The position numbers and the translations under genes were made by a program. Positions 44,801 through 53,703 of a DNA stretch of 64,000 bases are shown here, piece after piece (the first letter of the stretch is position 1; the number at the start of each line of letters is the position of its first letter). The stretch comes from an uncultured Curtobacterium sp. GTDB taxonomy: Bacteria; Actinomycetota; Actinomycetes; Actinomycetales; Microbacteriaceae. The DNA is taken from the NCBI GenBank assembly GCA_913778205.1, contig CAJYUW010000034.1:1-64000 (forward strand), in the 5' to 3' direction. Under the pieces are notes generated by a model, which did not search any database, was not told the DNA's origin, and saw only the letters and a list, made by a program, of their open reading frames with translations.

Positions 44801-44948
44801 CGGCAGCCTGCTCGACGGGAGCCGCCTGCTCGACGTCGCCCCGTGCCTCCAGGTCGGCCGACCGCGCCCGGCGACCGCCGAACAGGCGGGTCCGACGCTT
44901 CGGCGTCTCGTCGTTCTTCGTGTTGTCGTTGTTGTTCTGCTCCACCAT
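41895..44948 (-). CDS. rne: Ribonuclease E/G family endoribonuclease
   Basis: A 1017-residue RNase E-type enzyme for mRNA decay and rRNA/tRNA processing. A disordered N-terminal region (about 1-300, A/E/D-rich with basic patches) comes first. The S1 RNA-binding domain follows (NVYLGKVQNVLPSMEAAFVDIGRGRNAVLYAGEV, about 330-385), then a 5'-sensor and DNase I-like region with catalytic acids in AMTVVDVNTGKFVG near 595 and IVVDFIDMVLESNRD. A second disordered tail (about 715-1017) alternates acidic and RRRRR patches. This two-tail architecture is that of actinobacterial RNase E. I chose ATG 44948 (MVEQNNND); GGAG lies 12 bases upstream, rather far. Confidence 0.93.
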   Translation of the reverse strand: MVEQNNNDNTKNDETPKRRTRLFGGRRARSADLEARGDVEQAAPVEQAAAGQAEVVAPVADGTTADVASADATAADAAAVDADAVDGSAPLVEGDGALTSAPADEVGGASAAPTSDAAPAVSVAVEATAGGGEPHDVSTLTGDLPVVASDDDGAATAAAPSADVAGEAGASSASSPAEPADEPYVPRATSTTSLIFHAPVLPDLPARAPRSVPDEDDDEQGGGRRRTRRRGGSSFGGAAEQSEPRRREREREREPELITEPQRIKGSTRLEAKKQRRRDGRDAGRRRQVITEDEFLARRESVDRQMIVRSSTQKIEIGVLEDGVLAEHYVTKSHNVSLIGNVYLGKVQNVLPSMEAAFVDIGRGRNAVLYAGEVDWNSVDTSHGRRIESALKPGDKVLVQVTKDPVGHKGARLTSQVSLPGRYLVYVPNGSMNGISRKLPDTERARLKKILKEVLPEHAGVIVRTAAEGATEEQLTRDVQRLTSQWDAIQKKVANGHAPVMLHSEPDLLIKIVRDVFNEDFTKLIIDGDAARGTIEDYLAAVAPDLADRVEIYDGPDSFEEYRLNEQIEKALDRKVWLPSGGSLVIDRTEAMTVVDVNTGKFVGSGGNLEETVTKNNLEAAEEIVRQLRLRDIGGIIVVDFIDMVLESNRDLVLRRLVECLSRDRTKHQVAEVTSLGLVQMTRKKIGVGLRESLDEANAKVNDNNADPGPSKGRRKSRGGNGGGSNGNAGNGGNGGSHGNGGSSSGGQGASNGHGSSAHQITDDVKNALSRIAASTLPHEEHAAQAPQVTGVASPATASSSAGSAPSEAATPSSAPDAGAPAASGGAEESTGGSKRRRRRAGRGGGEPQAAPSTAESQASGSDAAPQAGGAGAASQASGSEAASRDADVPTTGGRDSADRSVSDQAPAPSAAAPSEGSAPASSAPTRRRVSSSAPVTPTENTVAILDIPVAVTKREPRRVSGADAESLLDSVLNALPEPKQPGQGRSRSRRVSSPSISAPASTEGDAPEDGAVIVGN

Positions 44949-45285
44949 GGAACTGGTGCACTCCTCGGCCCCGCTCGCGCCCTGTCGGGCGGCGGGAATT
45001 CTCGTGTGGCGGGTGGCGTCCACGCCCCCGTGCTCGTTGTCGTTCGCGACCGGCCCGCGGCAACTTGTGGTGCGTCCGCGTCCGTTCGTCCCCGGGCACC
45101 CGGCCCGGGCTTCGCGGAGCGTCGGAGTGACGCGTGTTCCGGTCGCGGCACGCTCTCACCGTGCCTGTTCGGTCCGGGACCAGCCCGGAAAGCTCATGCC
45201 GCGTGACCGTGTCCGGTCGTACGACGTCACCATCATCGCATGCCGCTCCCGGAAACGACCGGAACGGCCGTGCGATGATGACGGC
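44949..45285. other. Long divergent space between rne and VKOR gene
   Basis: A 337-base gap. A 10-bp inverted repeat, CATCATCGCA (45231-45240) and TGCGATGATG (45271-45280), places a GATGAT -10-like box on each strand. The one facing rne would give its mRNA a 5' leader of about 275 bases, which would fit known autoregulation of RNase E through its leader (inference). I see no small gene in the gap. Confidence 0.5.
45274..45285 (+). promoter_or_regulatory. Leaderless-type promoter (-10 GATGAT)
   Basis: GATGAT at 45274-45279 is followed by six bases and the GTG at 45286. Confidence 0.5.
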
Positions 45286-45888
45286 GTGAGCACGCCGCGA
45301 ACCCTGCCCCGTCGACCGATCGCCATGGGGGTCTTCCTGCTCGTGACCGGAGCGGTGGCCCTCTACGCCTCGTTCCGTCTCGTGCTGGACGAGTTCGCGA
45401 AGTACGAGAACCCGAAGACCGCGCTGTCCTGCGACGTGAACGTGTTCGTCAACTGCTCCGACGTGATGACGAGCGCGCAGGGGCACCTGCTCGGCTTCCC
45501 GAACCCGCTCATCGGCCTCATGGGGTTCGTCGCACCGATCGCGGTGGCCGTGATGCTGCTCGCCGGGTTCCGGAACGGGTCGCGGTGGTTCTGGATCACG
45601 TTCAACGCCGGGGTCTTCCTCGCGTGGGTGTTCGTGACCTGGCTGTTCACGCAGACCGTCTGGTTCATCGGCGCGCTCTGCCCCTGGTGCCTGCTCGTGT
45701 GGTCGATGACGATCCCGATGTTCTGGGTGTTCACGATCTGGAACGCCGCCCAGGGTCGGTTCGGCGCCGGGGTCCAGCGGGTCGGACGCACCCTCCTGCC
45801 GTTCTGCTGGGCGTTCCCGCTGGCGAACTACCTCGTGATCGCCGTCTCGATCATCATCGTGTTCCCGCGGATCTTCCAGAGCTTCTGA
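45286..45888 (+). CDS. Vitamin K epoxide reductase family protein
   Basis: A 200-residue membrane protein with four or five helices. The loop cysteines Cys49 and Cys57 (CDVNVFVNC) and the active-site pair Cys132-Pro-Trp-Cys135 (ALCPWCLLVW) are all present, the full redox relay of VKOR-type enzymes. In actinobacteria, which usually lack DsbB, VKOR passes electrons from a DsbA-like partner to a quinone. Two DsbA-like proteins are encoded just downstream, supporting this role. The GTG at 45286 stands six bases after GATGAT. Confidence 0.92.
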   Translation: MSTPRTLPRRPIAMGVFLLVTGAVALYASFRLVLDEFAKYENPKTALSCDVNVFVNCSDVMTSAQGHLLGFPNPLIGLMGFVAPIAVAVMLLAGFRNGSRWFWITFNAGVFLAWVFVTWLFTQTVWFIGALCPWCLLVWSMTIPMFWVFTIWNAAQGRFGAGVQRVGRTLLPFCWAFPLANYLVIAVSIIIVFPRIFQSF

Positions 45889-46026
45889 GCGGGCACCGAC
45901 GTGCTCCGGCCCCGGAGGTCGGGCGCTCCGGCTCCGGCGGTTGCTCGGTGACGTGTCACCGAATTCTTGGCGCCTTCCCAGCCGAGGCGGACGGGTCCTC
46001 CCCGCGCGCCACCTACGCTCGAACCG

Positions 46027-46878
46027 ATGAGTGACAACCAGGGCAAGAAGGCACGGCGGGACGAGGCACGCGAGCGTGCCCGAGCCGGCCGCGAGAAGGA
46101 GCGGGCTCGCCGTCGCCGCAACCGGACGCTGACGATCAGCGGCATCATCGTGGGCGGCCTCGCGGTCGTCAGCGCGATCGTGCTCGTCGTCGCGACCTCG
46201 GTGCAACCGGCGGGCCCCGGGCCGGCGAACATGGCGAGCGACGGCATCGTGCTGCACGGCGTCGACGGGAAGATCGAGCCGGTCACGACGAAGGCGACCG
46301 GCGAGGGCGGCAAGCCGACCCCGACGGAGCAGGACGACTCGGTGGCCAACATCACCGTGTACTCGGACTACATGTGCCCGTACTGCAACCAGTTCGAGAC
46401 CGCCCAGATGGCGCAGATCCAGCAGTGGGTGAAGAACGGTTCCGCGACGCTCGAGCTGCACCCGTTCAACCTGCTCGACCGCGTGTCCCAGGGCTCGAAG
46501 TACTCGACGCGTTCCGCCGCCGCGGCCGCGTGCGTGGCGGATTCCGCCCCGGAGGACTTCCTCGCCTACAACACCGCGCTGTACGCGAACCAGCCCTCCG
46601 AGAACACCACGGGCCTGACGAACGACGAACTCGCGTCGCTCGCGGCCAAGGCCGGGGCGACGGGGAGCGACGTGCGGACGTGCATCACCGACCAGCGGTT
46701 CGCCGGGTGGGTCGCCGACGCCACGAACCGGGTGCTCAACGACCCGATCCCGAACTCGTCGCTCGACAAGCTGACGGGCACCCCGACGATCATCGTGAAC
46801 GGCAAGCAGTACACCGGCTCGCTCACCGACACGGACGCGTTCGCGGCGTTCGTGCTGCAGAACGGCGGCAAGGCGTAG
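46027..46878 (+). CDS. Membrane-anchored DsbA-family thiol oxidoreductase
   Basis: A 283-residue protein. A very basic 33-residue N terminus precedes one membrane helix (about 35-57), so the rest is outside the cell membrane. The thioredoxin-like domain carries Cys117-Pro-Tyr-Cys120 (YMCPYCNQF) and a cis-proline loop GTPTIIVNG near the end. This is the DsbA/DsbG-like layout of actinobacterial disulfide oxidoreductases; VKOR upstream would reoxidise it. The TACGCT box at 46014-46019 lies seven bases before the ATG. It is paralogous to the convergent gene at 46973. Confidence 0.9.
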   Translation: MSDNQGKKARRDEARERARAGREKERARRRRNRTLTISGIIVGGLAVVSAIVLVVATSVQPAGPGPANMASDGIVLHGVDGKIEPVTTKATGEGGKPTPTEQDDSVANITVYSDYMCPYCNQFETAQMAQIQQWVKNGSATLELHPFNLLDRVSQGSKYSTRSAAAAACVADSAPEDFLAYNTALYANQPSENTTGLTNDELASLAAKAGATGSDVRTCITDQRFAGWVADATNRVLNDPIPNSSLDKLTGTPTIIVNGKQYTGSLTDTDAFAAFVLQNGGKA

Positions 46879-46917
46879 CGCCCACCGCGGTACCGACCCG
46901 GTGCGACGCTGCACACG

Positions 46918-46956
46918 CACGACGCCCCCGCTCCGATCCGGAGCGGGGGCGTCGTG
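46918..46956. terminator. Perfect 18-bp two-way terminator
   Basis: Positions 46918-46935 pair without mismatch with 46939-46956 around a three-base loop. It lies between the convergent stops of the two DsbA-like genes (46878 and 46973). Confidence 0.9.
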
Positions 46957-46972
46957 TCCGTGGTGCCGGGGG

Positions 46973-47821
46973 TTACTTCGCGGCGGCGTCGATCTTGGTG
47001 ATGACGTCCGTCAGGTTCGCGAGCTTCTCGCCGTTGACGACGACCGTCGGCGTGCCGAAGCCCTGCGTGCCCTGCAGCGAGGGGTTCGCGAGCACGGCGT
47101 CGGTGGTCTTCGTGACCCAGCCCTTGAACTGCTCGGTCGACAGGCACTCCGAGAGCTTCGAGCCGGTCGCGCCGCCCTTCTTCACGAGGTCGGTGATCTC
47201 GGCGTTCGTGAGGCCCTTCGTGCCTTCCTCGGGCTGGTTGTCGAAGAACTGCGTCTGGACGTCGAGGAACCTGTCCGGGTCGTAGTTCGCGACGCACATC
47301 GCGGCGTTCGCGGCACGACTGGCGTACCGCGAGTTCTGGTAGTTGCGGTCGAGGATCGACACCGGGTGGATCGCCAGCGTGGCGTCCCCGGACTTCACCT
47401 TGTCGAGGATCTGGTCGGCGTAGGCCGCTTCGAACTGCTTGCACACCGGGCAGGCCCAGTCGACGTACTCGACCACGGACGCCGCACCGTCGGCGTTCGC
47501 CGTCGGTGCGGGCGATGCCGTCGCGTTCGCCGCCACGGCTCCGGTCTCCACGGGGGTGACCTTGCCGTCCGTGCCGGTGAACTGGATCGCGCCCGTGATC
47601 ATGTTCTTCGGGCCCGTCGCGGAGACGGTGTTCGCGCTGTTCACGTTCACGATGACGAGCGTCACGATGGCCGCGACCGCGATGATGCCCAGGCCGATGC
47701 CGCCCTGCAGGAACCACTTGTTGCGGCGCTTGCGCTTGCGCTCGGCCTCGGCACGCTGGCGGGCCACGTCGCGCGCGTGGGCGCGACGCTCGTTCTTGGT
47801 GGGTCGGTCGTTGTTCGTCAT
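46973..47821 (-). CDS. Second membrane-anchored DsbA-family thiol oxidoreductase
   Basis: A 282-residue protein built like its convergent neighbour: a basic start of about 34 residues, one membrane helix (about 37-60), an A/T-rich linker, and a thioredoxin-like domain with Cys124-Pro-Val-Cys127 (WACPVCKQF) and the cis-Pro loop GTPTVVVNG. The different residues between the cysteines (PV against PY) may tune redox potential or substrate. Shared phrases in both (ATGS, GLTNxE, GTPT-VNG) point to an old inverted duplication. ATG 47821. It is followed upstream on the same strand by ndk. Confidence 0.9.
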   Translation of the reverse strand: MTNNDRPTKNERRAHARDVARQRAEAERKRKRRNKWFLQGGIGLGIIAVAAIVTLVIVNVNSANTVSATGPKNMITGAIQFTGTDGKVTPVETGAVAANATASPAPTANADGAASVVEYVDWACPVCKQFEAAYADQILDKVKSGDATLAIHPVSILDRNYQNSRYASRAANAAMCVANYDPDRFLDVQTQFFDNQPEEGTKGLTNAEITDLVKKGGATGSKLSECLSTEQFKGWVTKTTDAVLANPSLQGTQGFGTPTVVVNGEKLANLTDVITKIDAAAK

Positions 47822-47858
47822 GCCGTTCGCTCCCGCGGTCGTGCGTGTGGGTCGTCGC

Positions 47859-48278
47859 TCACGCGAACCAGAGGCCGAGCTCGCGCGCCGCGGACTCGGC
47901 GGAGTCCGAGCCGTGCACGAGGTTCTGCTGGACCTTGAGGCCCCAGTCGCGGCCGAGGTCGCCCCGGATGGTGCCGGGCGCCGCCGACGTCGGGTCGGTG
48001 GTGCCGGCGAGGGAGCGGAAGCCCGCGATCACGCCGTTGCCCGCGACGCGGACGGCGACGACCGGGCCGGACTGCATGAACTCGACGAGCGGCTCGAAGA
48101 ACGGCTTGCCCTGGTGCTCCTCGTAGTGCGCGTCGAGCAGGTCGCGCGGCGCGGTCAGCATCTTCAGGTCGACGATCTCGTAGCCCTTGGCCTCGATCCG
48201 ACGGAGGATCTCGCCGGTCAGCTGGCGGGCGACGCCGTCGGGCTTGACGAGGACGAGGGTCTCTTCGAGGTCGGACAT
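47859..48278 (-). CDS. ndk: Nucleoside diphosphate kinase
   Basis: A 139-residue enzyme that balances NTP and dNTP pools. ETLVLVKPDGVARQLTGEILRRIEAKGY is the conserved start and the phosphohistidine is in NLVHGSDS. ATG 48278 is preceded by AAGGAG at a good distance. It is encoded after ileS, folC and the DUF4233 gene on the same strand. Confidence 0.97.
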   Translation of the reverse strand: MSDLEETLVLVKPDGVARQLTGEILRRIEAKGYEIVDLKMLTAPRDLLDAHYEEHQGKPFFEPLVEFMQSGPVVAVRVAGNGVIAGFRSLAGTTDPTSAAPGTIRGDLGRDWGLKVQQNLVHGSDSAESAARELGLWFA

Positions 48279-48312
48279 GCAGAACTCCTTGACGGGGTCG
48301 TGGGGGTGGTGG

Positions 48313-48747
48313 TCAGCCCTCGCCCGCAGCGGCACGTCGCGCGGCGTTCTGCCGGTCGAGCTGACCGCCCTTGGCGAAGCAGTAGATCCACAGCACCAGG
48401 AACACCGCGCCCACCGCGAACATGAACGGCTCGATGAAACCGGTGGCGAGGATGGCCGCCTGCAGCAGCCACCCGAACCATACACCGGCCCGGTTGCCGG
48501 TCAGCCGTGACGCCAGGGCGAGCACGACGATCGCGCCGATGCCGCCGCCGAACGCGACGAGCGGTGGCAGGGTGTGCTTGCCGAACGTCACGAGCATCGG
48601 GAAGAAGAACATCACGGCCTCGAGCCCGAGCGTGATCGCGAGCAGGCTCTCCCGCGCACCGCGGTCGCGCCGCGGCTTCCGCTGCCGCGGCGAACGGCCC
48701 GCCTTCGCGGGCTGTTCCGGCCTGGAGGCACGGCTCGGCTCCGTCAC
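48313..48747 (-). CDS. DUF4233 membrane protein
   Basis: A 144-residue protein with four hydrophobic helices after a basic, Pro/Arg-rich 33-residue start. The place between folC and ndk, together with ESLLAITLGLEAVMFFFPMLV, matches DUF4233, which is found almost only in actinobacteria and next to folC. Function is unknown. The GTG overlaps the folC stop (GTGA). Confidence 0.88.
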   Translation of the reverse strand: MTEPSRASRPEQPAKAGRSPRQRKPRRDRGARESLLAITLGLEAVMFFFPMLVTFGKHTLPPLVAFGGGIGAIVVLALASRLTGNRAGVWFGWLLQAAILATGFIEPFMFAVGAVFLVLWIYCFAKGGQLDRQNAARRAAAGEG

Positions 48748-50207
48748 TTCGCCCCGCCTTCCGCGTGCACCAGGTCCATGACCGCCCCGACCATCACGAT
48801 GGATCCGGCGACGAGCACCATGGCGTCCTCGCCGTCCGCCTCGTCCGCCAGGTCGCGGGCCTCCTGCAGGGCCTGGTCGAGCGCCGGCTCGACGACGACC
48901 CGGTCCGCGCCGACCTCGTCGACGACGATCCGCGCGAAGGCGTCGGCGTCGAGCGCCCGCTCCCCCGGCGGCTGCGTCACGACGAACGTCTGCACGGTGT
49001 CCTTGAGCGCGCGGACGAACCCGCGGGCATCCTTGTCACCGAGGATCCCGACGACGCCGACGACGTGCTCCGACGGGAAGGCCACCGGCAGCGCCTCGGC
49101 GAGGGCGCGGGCGCCGTGCGGGTTGTGCGCGGCGTCGACCACGACCACCGGGTCCTGGGCGATCGGCTGGAGCCGTCCGGGGCTCGTCGCGGCGGCGAGC
49201 CCCTCGGACAGGACGTCCTCGTCGAGGGCCTGCGACCCGCGGCCGAGGAACGACTCGACGGCGGCGATCGCGACCGCGGCGTTGTGGGCCTGGTGCGCGC
49301 CGAACAGTGGGACGAAGAGGTCGTCGTAGGTGCCGGCGAGGCCCTGCACGCTGACGAGCTGGCCGCCGACCGCCGGGGTGTCGCTCGTGACACGGAAGCC
49401 CGTGCCCTCGACCGACAGCGTCGACTCGGTGAGCTCCGCGGCCCGTTCGAGCTCGGCGAGGGCGTCGGCGGTCTGCGCGCTCGACACGACGGCGGACGAG
49501 GGCTTGATGATCCCCGACTTCGTGCGGGCGATCTCGGCGACGGTGTTGCCGAGTTGCTTGGCGTGGTCGATCGCGATCGGCGTGAACACGGACACCTGGC
49601 TCTGCACGACGTTGGTGGAGTCCCACTCGCCGCCCATGCCGACCTCGATCACCGCGACGTCGACGGGTGCCTCGGCGAAGCACGCGAGCGCGAGCACCGT
49701 GAGCGCCTCGAAGAACGTCAGCGGCAGCTCGCCCTTCGCCGTGAGCTCGGCGTCGGTCATCTCGAGGATCGGGGCGATGTCGTCCCAGTTCTCGACGAAG
49801 CGGCTCGGCTCGATCGGTTCGCCGTCGATGACGATCCGCTCCCGGATCGACACCAGGTGCGGGCTCGTCATGAGCCCGGTGCGGAGGCCGTGCGCACGGA
49901 CGATGCTCTCGGTCATCCGGGCCGTCGAGGTCTTGCCGTTCGTCCCGGTGATGTGGATGACCGGGTAGGCCAGGTGCGGGTCGCCGAGGAGCTCGACCGC
50001 GCGGCGGGTGGCGCTCAGGCGGTGCTCGGGTGCCTGCTCGCCGATCCGGGCGTACAGGGCGGCTTGCACGCGGCGGACCTCGTCGTCGTCGCCGTCCGCC
50101 GGGGAGGGGGCGACCGGCGCCGGGGTCCCCGGTCCGGCCGGGATGGCGATGCCCTCGGCACCCTCGTCGTCGAACGCGTGCTCGTACTGCTCGTTCTGGT
50201 CGCTCAT
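48744..50207 (-). CDS. folC: Folylpolyglutamate / dihydrofolate synthase
   Basis: A 487-residue Mur-ligase-like enzyme that adds glutamate to folates (and, in bifunctional forms, to dihydropteroate). An acidic 40-residue N-terminal extension is followed by the P-loop [14 protein letters not shown] near 90 and by [26 protein letters not shown] 50207 overlaps the ileS stop by four bases, so synthesis of FolC is coupled to the T-box controlled ileS mRNA, a common actinobacterial arrangement. The downstream DUF4233 gene is coupled in the same way. Confidence 0.95.
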   Translation of the reverse strand: MSDQNEQYEHAFDDEGAEGIAIPAGPGTPAPVAPSPADGDDDEVRRVQAALYARIGEQAPEHRLSATRRAVELLGDPHLAYPVIHITGTNGKTSTARMTESIVRAHGLRTGLMTSPHLVSIRERIVIDGEPIEPSRFVENWDDIAPILEMTDAELTAKGELPLTFFEALTVLALACFAEAPVDVAVIEVGMGGEWDSTNVVQSQVSVFTPIAIDHAKQLGNTVAEIARTKSGIIKPSSAVVSSAQTADALAELERAAELTESTLSVEGTGFRVTSDTPAVGGQLVSVQGLAGTYDDLFVPLFGAHQAHNAAVAIAAVESFLGRGSQALDEDVLSEGLAAATSPGRLQPIAQDPVVVVDAAHNPHGARALAEALPVAFPSEHVVGVVGILGDKDARGFVRALKDTVQTFVVTQPPGERALDADAFARIVVDEVGADRVVVEPALDQALQEARDLADEADGEDAMVLVAGSIVMVGAVMDLVHAEGGAK

Positions 50208-53200
50208 GCGCGTGCCACCTCCACGGACACCTTCGCACCCTCGCCCACGTCGGTCGTGGCCGCCTCGGTGCCGAGCGGGACGACCTCGACCGCCGTCGCG
50301 AGGGTCTCCCCCGCGATGAGGTCGCGGTGGGTCCGGACCGCGTCGGCGGCATCGTCGGACACTCCCAGCGTCAGGGCGATGCGGTCGCTGACGTCGAGGT
50401 CGGCGTCGCGGCGCGCCTGCTGCACGGCACGGACGACGTCACGCGCCAGGCCCTCGGCCTCGAGCTCGGGCGTCGTCACCGTGTCGAGGACGACGAACCC
50501 GCCGCCGTCCAGGAACGCCACGGCCACCGACTCGTCGGCCACGGTGAGGTCGAGCGAGTACTCGCCCTCGACCAGGTCGACGCCGCCGACGGTCACGCCG
50601 GTGTCGGTCGCGACCCAGTCACCACGCTTGGCGGCCGGGATCACCTGCTGCACCTGCTTGCCGATGCGCGGGCCGGCGGCTCGGGCGTTGACGGTGAGCT
50701 TCCGCTCGATGCCGTACTGCGCCAGGGACTCCTCGGCCTGCTGCTCGAGCACGACGCGCTTGACGTTGAGCTCGTCGCGGAGGATGTCCGCGAAGGGCTC
50801 GACCGCCGCCGGGTCGGGCACGACGAGTGTGAGCGTCGCGAGGGGCAGCCGGACGCGCTTGCCGGTCGCCTTGCGGAGCGCGAGCCCCTTCGACGCCACG
50901 TCTCGGACGCGGTCCATCGCGGCGACGAGGGCGTCGTCCGCGGGGAACTCGTCCGCCGACGGGAAGTCCTCGAGGTGCACGGACCGGCCGCCGGTCAGGC
51001 CCTTCCAGACCTCCTCGCTGACGAGCGGGGCGAGCGGTGCCGCGACGCGGGTGAGGGTCTCGAGCACGGTGTACAGCGTGTCGAACGCGGCCTGCGCCTC
51101 CGGGCTCGACGACGCACCGGCCCAGAACTTGTCGCGCGAGCGCCGCACGTACCAGTTCGTGAGCACGTCGGCGAACTCCCGGACGGCCTGCGCCGCGAGC
51201 GGGGTGTCGAGCGCGTCGAGGTGCGCGGTGACGTCGGCGACGAGCACCCGGGTCTTGGCGAGCAGGTACCGGTCGAGCACGTCGGTGCTCGCGGTGCTGC
51301 GCTGGGCCCGGTACCCGTCCGTCCCGGACGCGTTGGCGTAGAGCGTGAGGAAGTAGTACGTCGACCAGAGCGGCAGGAGGAACTCGCGGACGCCCTGGCG
51401 GATGCCCTCCTCCGTGACGACGAGGTTGCCGCCGCGGATCACCGACGACGACATGAGGAACCAGCGCATCGCGTCGGCGCCGTCGCGGTCGAACACCTCG
51501 GACACGTCGGGGTAGTTCCGGAGCGACTTCGACATCTTCTGCCCGTCGGAGCCGAGGACGATGCCGTGGCTGATGACGTTGCGGAACGCCGGCCGGTCGA
51601 ACAGCGCGGTGGAGAGCACGTGCATGACGTAGAACCAGCCGCGGGTCTGCCCGATGTACTCCACGATGAAGTCGGCCGGGTTGTGCGCCTCGAACCACTC
51701 GCGGTTCTCGAACGGGTAGTGCACCTGGGCGTACGGCATCGAGCCGGAGTCGAACCACACGTCGAACACGTCCGAGATGCGGCGCATGGTCGACTGCCCG
51801 GTGGGGTCGTCGGGGTTCGGCCGGGTCAGGTCGTCGATGAACGGACGGTGCAGGTCGACCTCGCCCTCGGCGTTCACCGGCAGCCGGCCGAAGTCCCGCT
51901 CGATGTCCTCGAGCGAGCCGTAGACGTCCGTGCGCGGGTACGCGGGGTCGTCCGACACCCACACCGGGATCGGCGTGCCGAAGTACCGGTTGCGGGACAC
52001 CGACCAGTCGATCGCGTTGCCGACCCACTTGCCGAACTGGCCGTCCTTGACGTTGTCCGGCACCCAGTTGATCTCCTGGTTGAGCGCCCCCATGCGGTCG
52101 CGGATCTCGGTGACGCGGACGAACCACGACGAGACGGCCTTGTAGATGAGGGGCTTGCGGCAGCGCCAGCAGTGCGGGTAGCTGTGCTCGTACGAGGCCT
52201 GCCGGAGCAACCGGCCCGCGTCGCGCACGGCCTTGGTCAGCGGCTTGTTCGCGTCCGACCAGAGGAGCCCTGCGACGTCGCCGAACTGCGCGGTGAAGAC
52301 ACCGCCCTCGTCGAGCGACAGCACGACCGGGATGCCCGCGGCGGCGCAGACCTCCTGGTCGTCCGCACCGTACGCGGGGGCCTGGTGCACGATGCCCGTG
52401 CCCTCGCCCGTCTCGACGTACTCGGCCACGAGGATGCGCCAGGCGTGCTCGTAGCCTTCCTGGTCGGCGAGGAAGTCGAACAGCCGCTCGTACTCGACGC
52501 CGTCGAGCTCGGCGCCGTCGACCGTGCGGAGCACGGCGGCGAGCGCGTCGTCCGCGCCCTCGTAACCGAGGTCCTTCGCGTGGGCCGCAACGGTGTCGGA
52601 CGCGAGCAGGTACCGGGCCGAGCCGGCGTCGCCACCGTCAGCCGCGCCTCCCGGCCCGGCCGGCACGACCGCGTACGCGATCTCCGGACCGACCGCGAGG
52701 GCGGCGTTCGTCGGCAGTGTCCACGGGGTCGTCGTCCAGGCGAGTGCCCGCACGCCGTCCAGGCCGAGCTCGGCGGCACGCGACCCGCGCAACGGGAACG
52801 CGACCGTGACGGACTGGTCCTGCCGCGACTGGTAGACGTCGTCGTCCATCCGCAGCTCGTGGTTCGACAGCGGCGTCTGGTCGTTCCAGCAGTACGGCAG
52901 GACGCGGAAGCCCTCGTAGGCCAGGCCCTTGTCCCAGAGCTGCTTCCACGCCCACAGCACGCTCTCCATGAACGTGACGTCGAGGGTCTTGTAGTCGTTC
53001 TCGAAGTCGACCCACCGCGCCTGGCGGGTGACGTACCGCTGCCACTCGTCGGTGTACTGCAGGACGCTCTTCTTGGCAGCGGCGTTGAAGACGTCGACGC
53101 CCATCTGGTCGATCTCGTGCTTCTCGGTGATGCCGAGCTGGCGCATGGCCTCGAGCTCGGCGGGCAGGCCGTGGGTGTCCCAGCCGAAGCGGCGGTGCAC

Positions 53201-53455
53201 CTGCTTGCCGCGCATGGTCTGGTACCGCGGGAAGACGTCCTTCGCGTACCCGGTCAGCAGGTGGCCGTAGTGCGGAAGCCCGTTCGCGAACGGCGGGCCG
53301 TCGTAGAACGTCCACTCCGGGCAGCCCTCGCGCTGGTCGATCGAGGCCTGGAACGTGCCGTCGCCCTTCCAGAAGGCGAGGATCCCCTGCTCGACGGCGG
53401 GGAAGGACGGCGACGGGGTGACGCCGTCGGTGGACGCGTTCAGCGGGTAGGCCAC
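50204..53455 (-). CDS. ileS: Isoleucyl-tRNA synthetase
   Basis: A 1083-residue class I synthetase. [15 protein letters not shown] near 57 is the HIGH motif and [11 protein letters not shown] near 640 the KMSKS motif; the CP1 editing region lies between, and the C-terminal region holds the tRNA-binding helices. The length and PHYGH form match the eukaryote-like type 2 IleRS (the group that includes mupirocin-resistant enzymes), although this is judged by eye. GTG 53455 follows AGGAG by six bases. Expression is controlled by the upstream T-box. Confidence 0.96.
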   Translation of the reverse strand: MAYPLNASTDGVTPSPSFPAVEQGILAFWKGDGTFQASIDQREGCPEWTFYDGPPFANGLPHYGHLLTGYAKDVFPRYQTMRGKQVHRRFGWDTHGLPAELEAMRQLGITEKHEIDQMGVDVFNAAAKKSVLQYTDEWQRYVTRQARWVDFENDYKTLDVTFMESVLWAWKQLWDKGLAYEGFRVLPYCWNDQTPLSNHELRMDDDVYQSRQDQSVTVAFPLRGSRAAELGLDGVRALAWTTTPWTLPTNAALAVGPEIAYAVVPAGPGGAADGGDAGSARYLLASDTVAAHAKDLGYEGADDALAAVLRTVDGAELDGVEYERLFDFLADQEGYEHAWRILVAEYVETGEGTGIVHQAPAYGADDQEVCAAAGIPVVLSLDEGGVFTAQFGDVAGLLWSDANKPLTKAVRDAGRLLRQASYEHSYPHCWRCRKPLIYKAVSSWFVRVTEIRDRMGALNQEINWVPDNVKDGQFGKWVGNAIDWSVSRNRYFGTPIPVWVSDDPAYPRTDVYGSLEDIERDFGRLPVNAEGEVDLHRPFIDDLTRPNPDDPTGQSTMRRISDVFDVWFDSGSMPYAQVHYPFENREWFEAHNPADFIVEYIGQTRGWFYVMHVLSTALFDRPAFRNVISHGIVLGSDGQKMSKSLRNYPDVSEVFDRDGADAMRWFLMSSSVIRGGNLVVTEEGIRQGVREFLLPLWSTYYFLTLYANASGTDGYRAQRSTASTDVLDRYLLAKTRVLVADVTAHLDALDTPLAAQAVREFADVLTNWYVRRSRDKFWAGASSSPEAQAAFDTLYTVLETLTRVAAPLAPLVSEEVWKGLTGGRSVHLEDFPSADEFPADDALVAAMDRVRDVASKGLALRKATGKRVRLPLATLTLVVPDPAAVEPFADILRDELNVKRVVLEQQAEESLAQYGIERKLTVNARAAGPRIGKQVQQVIPAAKRGDWVATDTGVTVGGVDLVEGEYSLDLTVADESVAVAFLDGGGFVVLDTVTTPELEAEGLARDVVRAVQQARRDADLDVSDRIALTLGVSDDAADAVRTHRDLIAGETLATAVEVVPLGTEAATTDVGEGAKVSVEVARA

Positions 53456-53668
53456 GAGCTGCTCCTGTGGGTTCGGTTCGTCTCCACGAGGACGGAGGCT
53501 CTGCTCCGCGGTACCACCTCGCTTGCCGACAGCTGCTCGCGCCGCGGTCGACCGCTCGTTGTCCGGGGCTGTGCGGCCCGGTCCGCCCGGTTCTACTGCC
53601 GTCGGTCGGTGGTGCCGGTGGACGGGTTCTTCCGGAGACTCCCCGGTGATGGCCGGTTCGACGTCTTG
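53456..53668 (-). promoter_or_regulatory. T-box riboswitch, translational type, controlling ileS
   Basis: The minus-strand leader contains the T-box core TGGTACCGCGG (53516-53506). Near its 5' end is a short stem I with ATC (53650-53648) in GGCCATCACCGG, the isoleucine specifier. No terminator with a T-run lies before the gene. Instead CCTCCGTCCTC (about 53498-53488) can pair with the AGGAG ribosome binding site (53466-53462), so uncharged tRNA-Ile should free the ribosome binding site. This is the ultrashort-stem class described for actinobacterial ileS. Confidence 0.92.
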
Positions 53669-53680
53669 GGCAGAAGTTTA
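53669..53680 (-). promoter_or_regulatory. Promoter of the T-box/ileS transcript (-10 TAAACT)
   Basis: TAAACT (53680-53675, minus strand) would start the leader near 53668. No strong -35 is seen. Confidence 0.5.
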
Positions 53681-53703
53681 CTGCACGGGAGCATGCTGGG
53701 AGG

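Noticed and set aside
6016-44861. An identical stretch of about 20 bases containing GTGCCTCCAGGTCGGCC at about 6016 (NUDIX) and 44841 (rne).
   Set aside because: Both encode the common phrase ADLEARG in favoured codons; I cannot tell a repeat from chance, so it is not listed as a family member.
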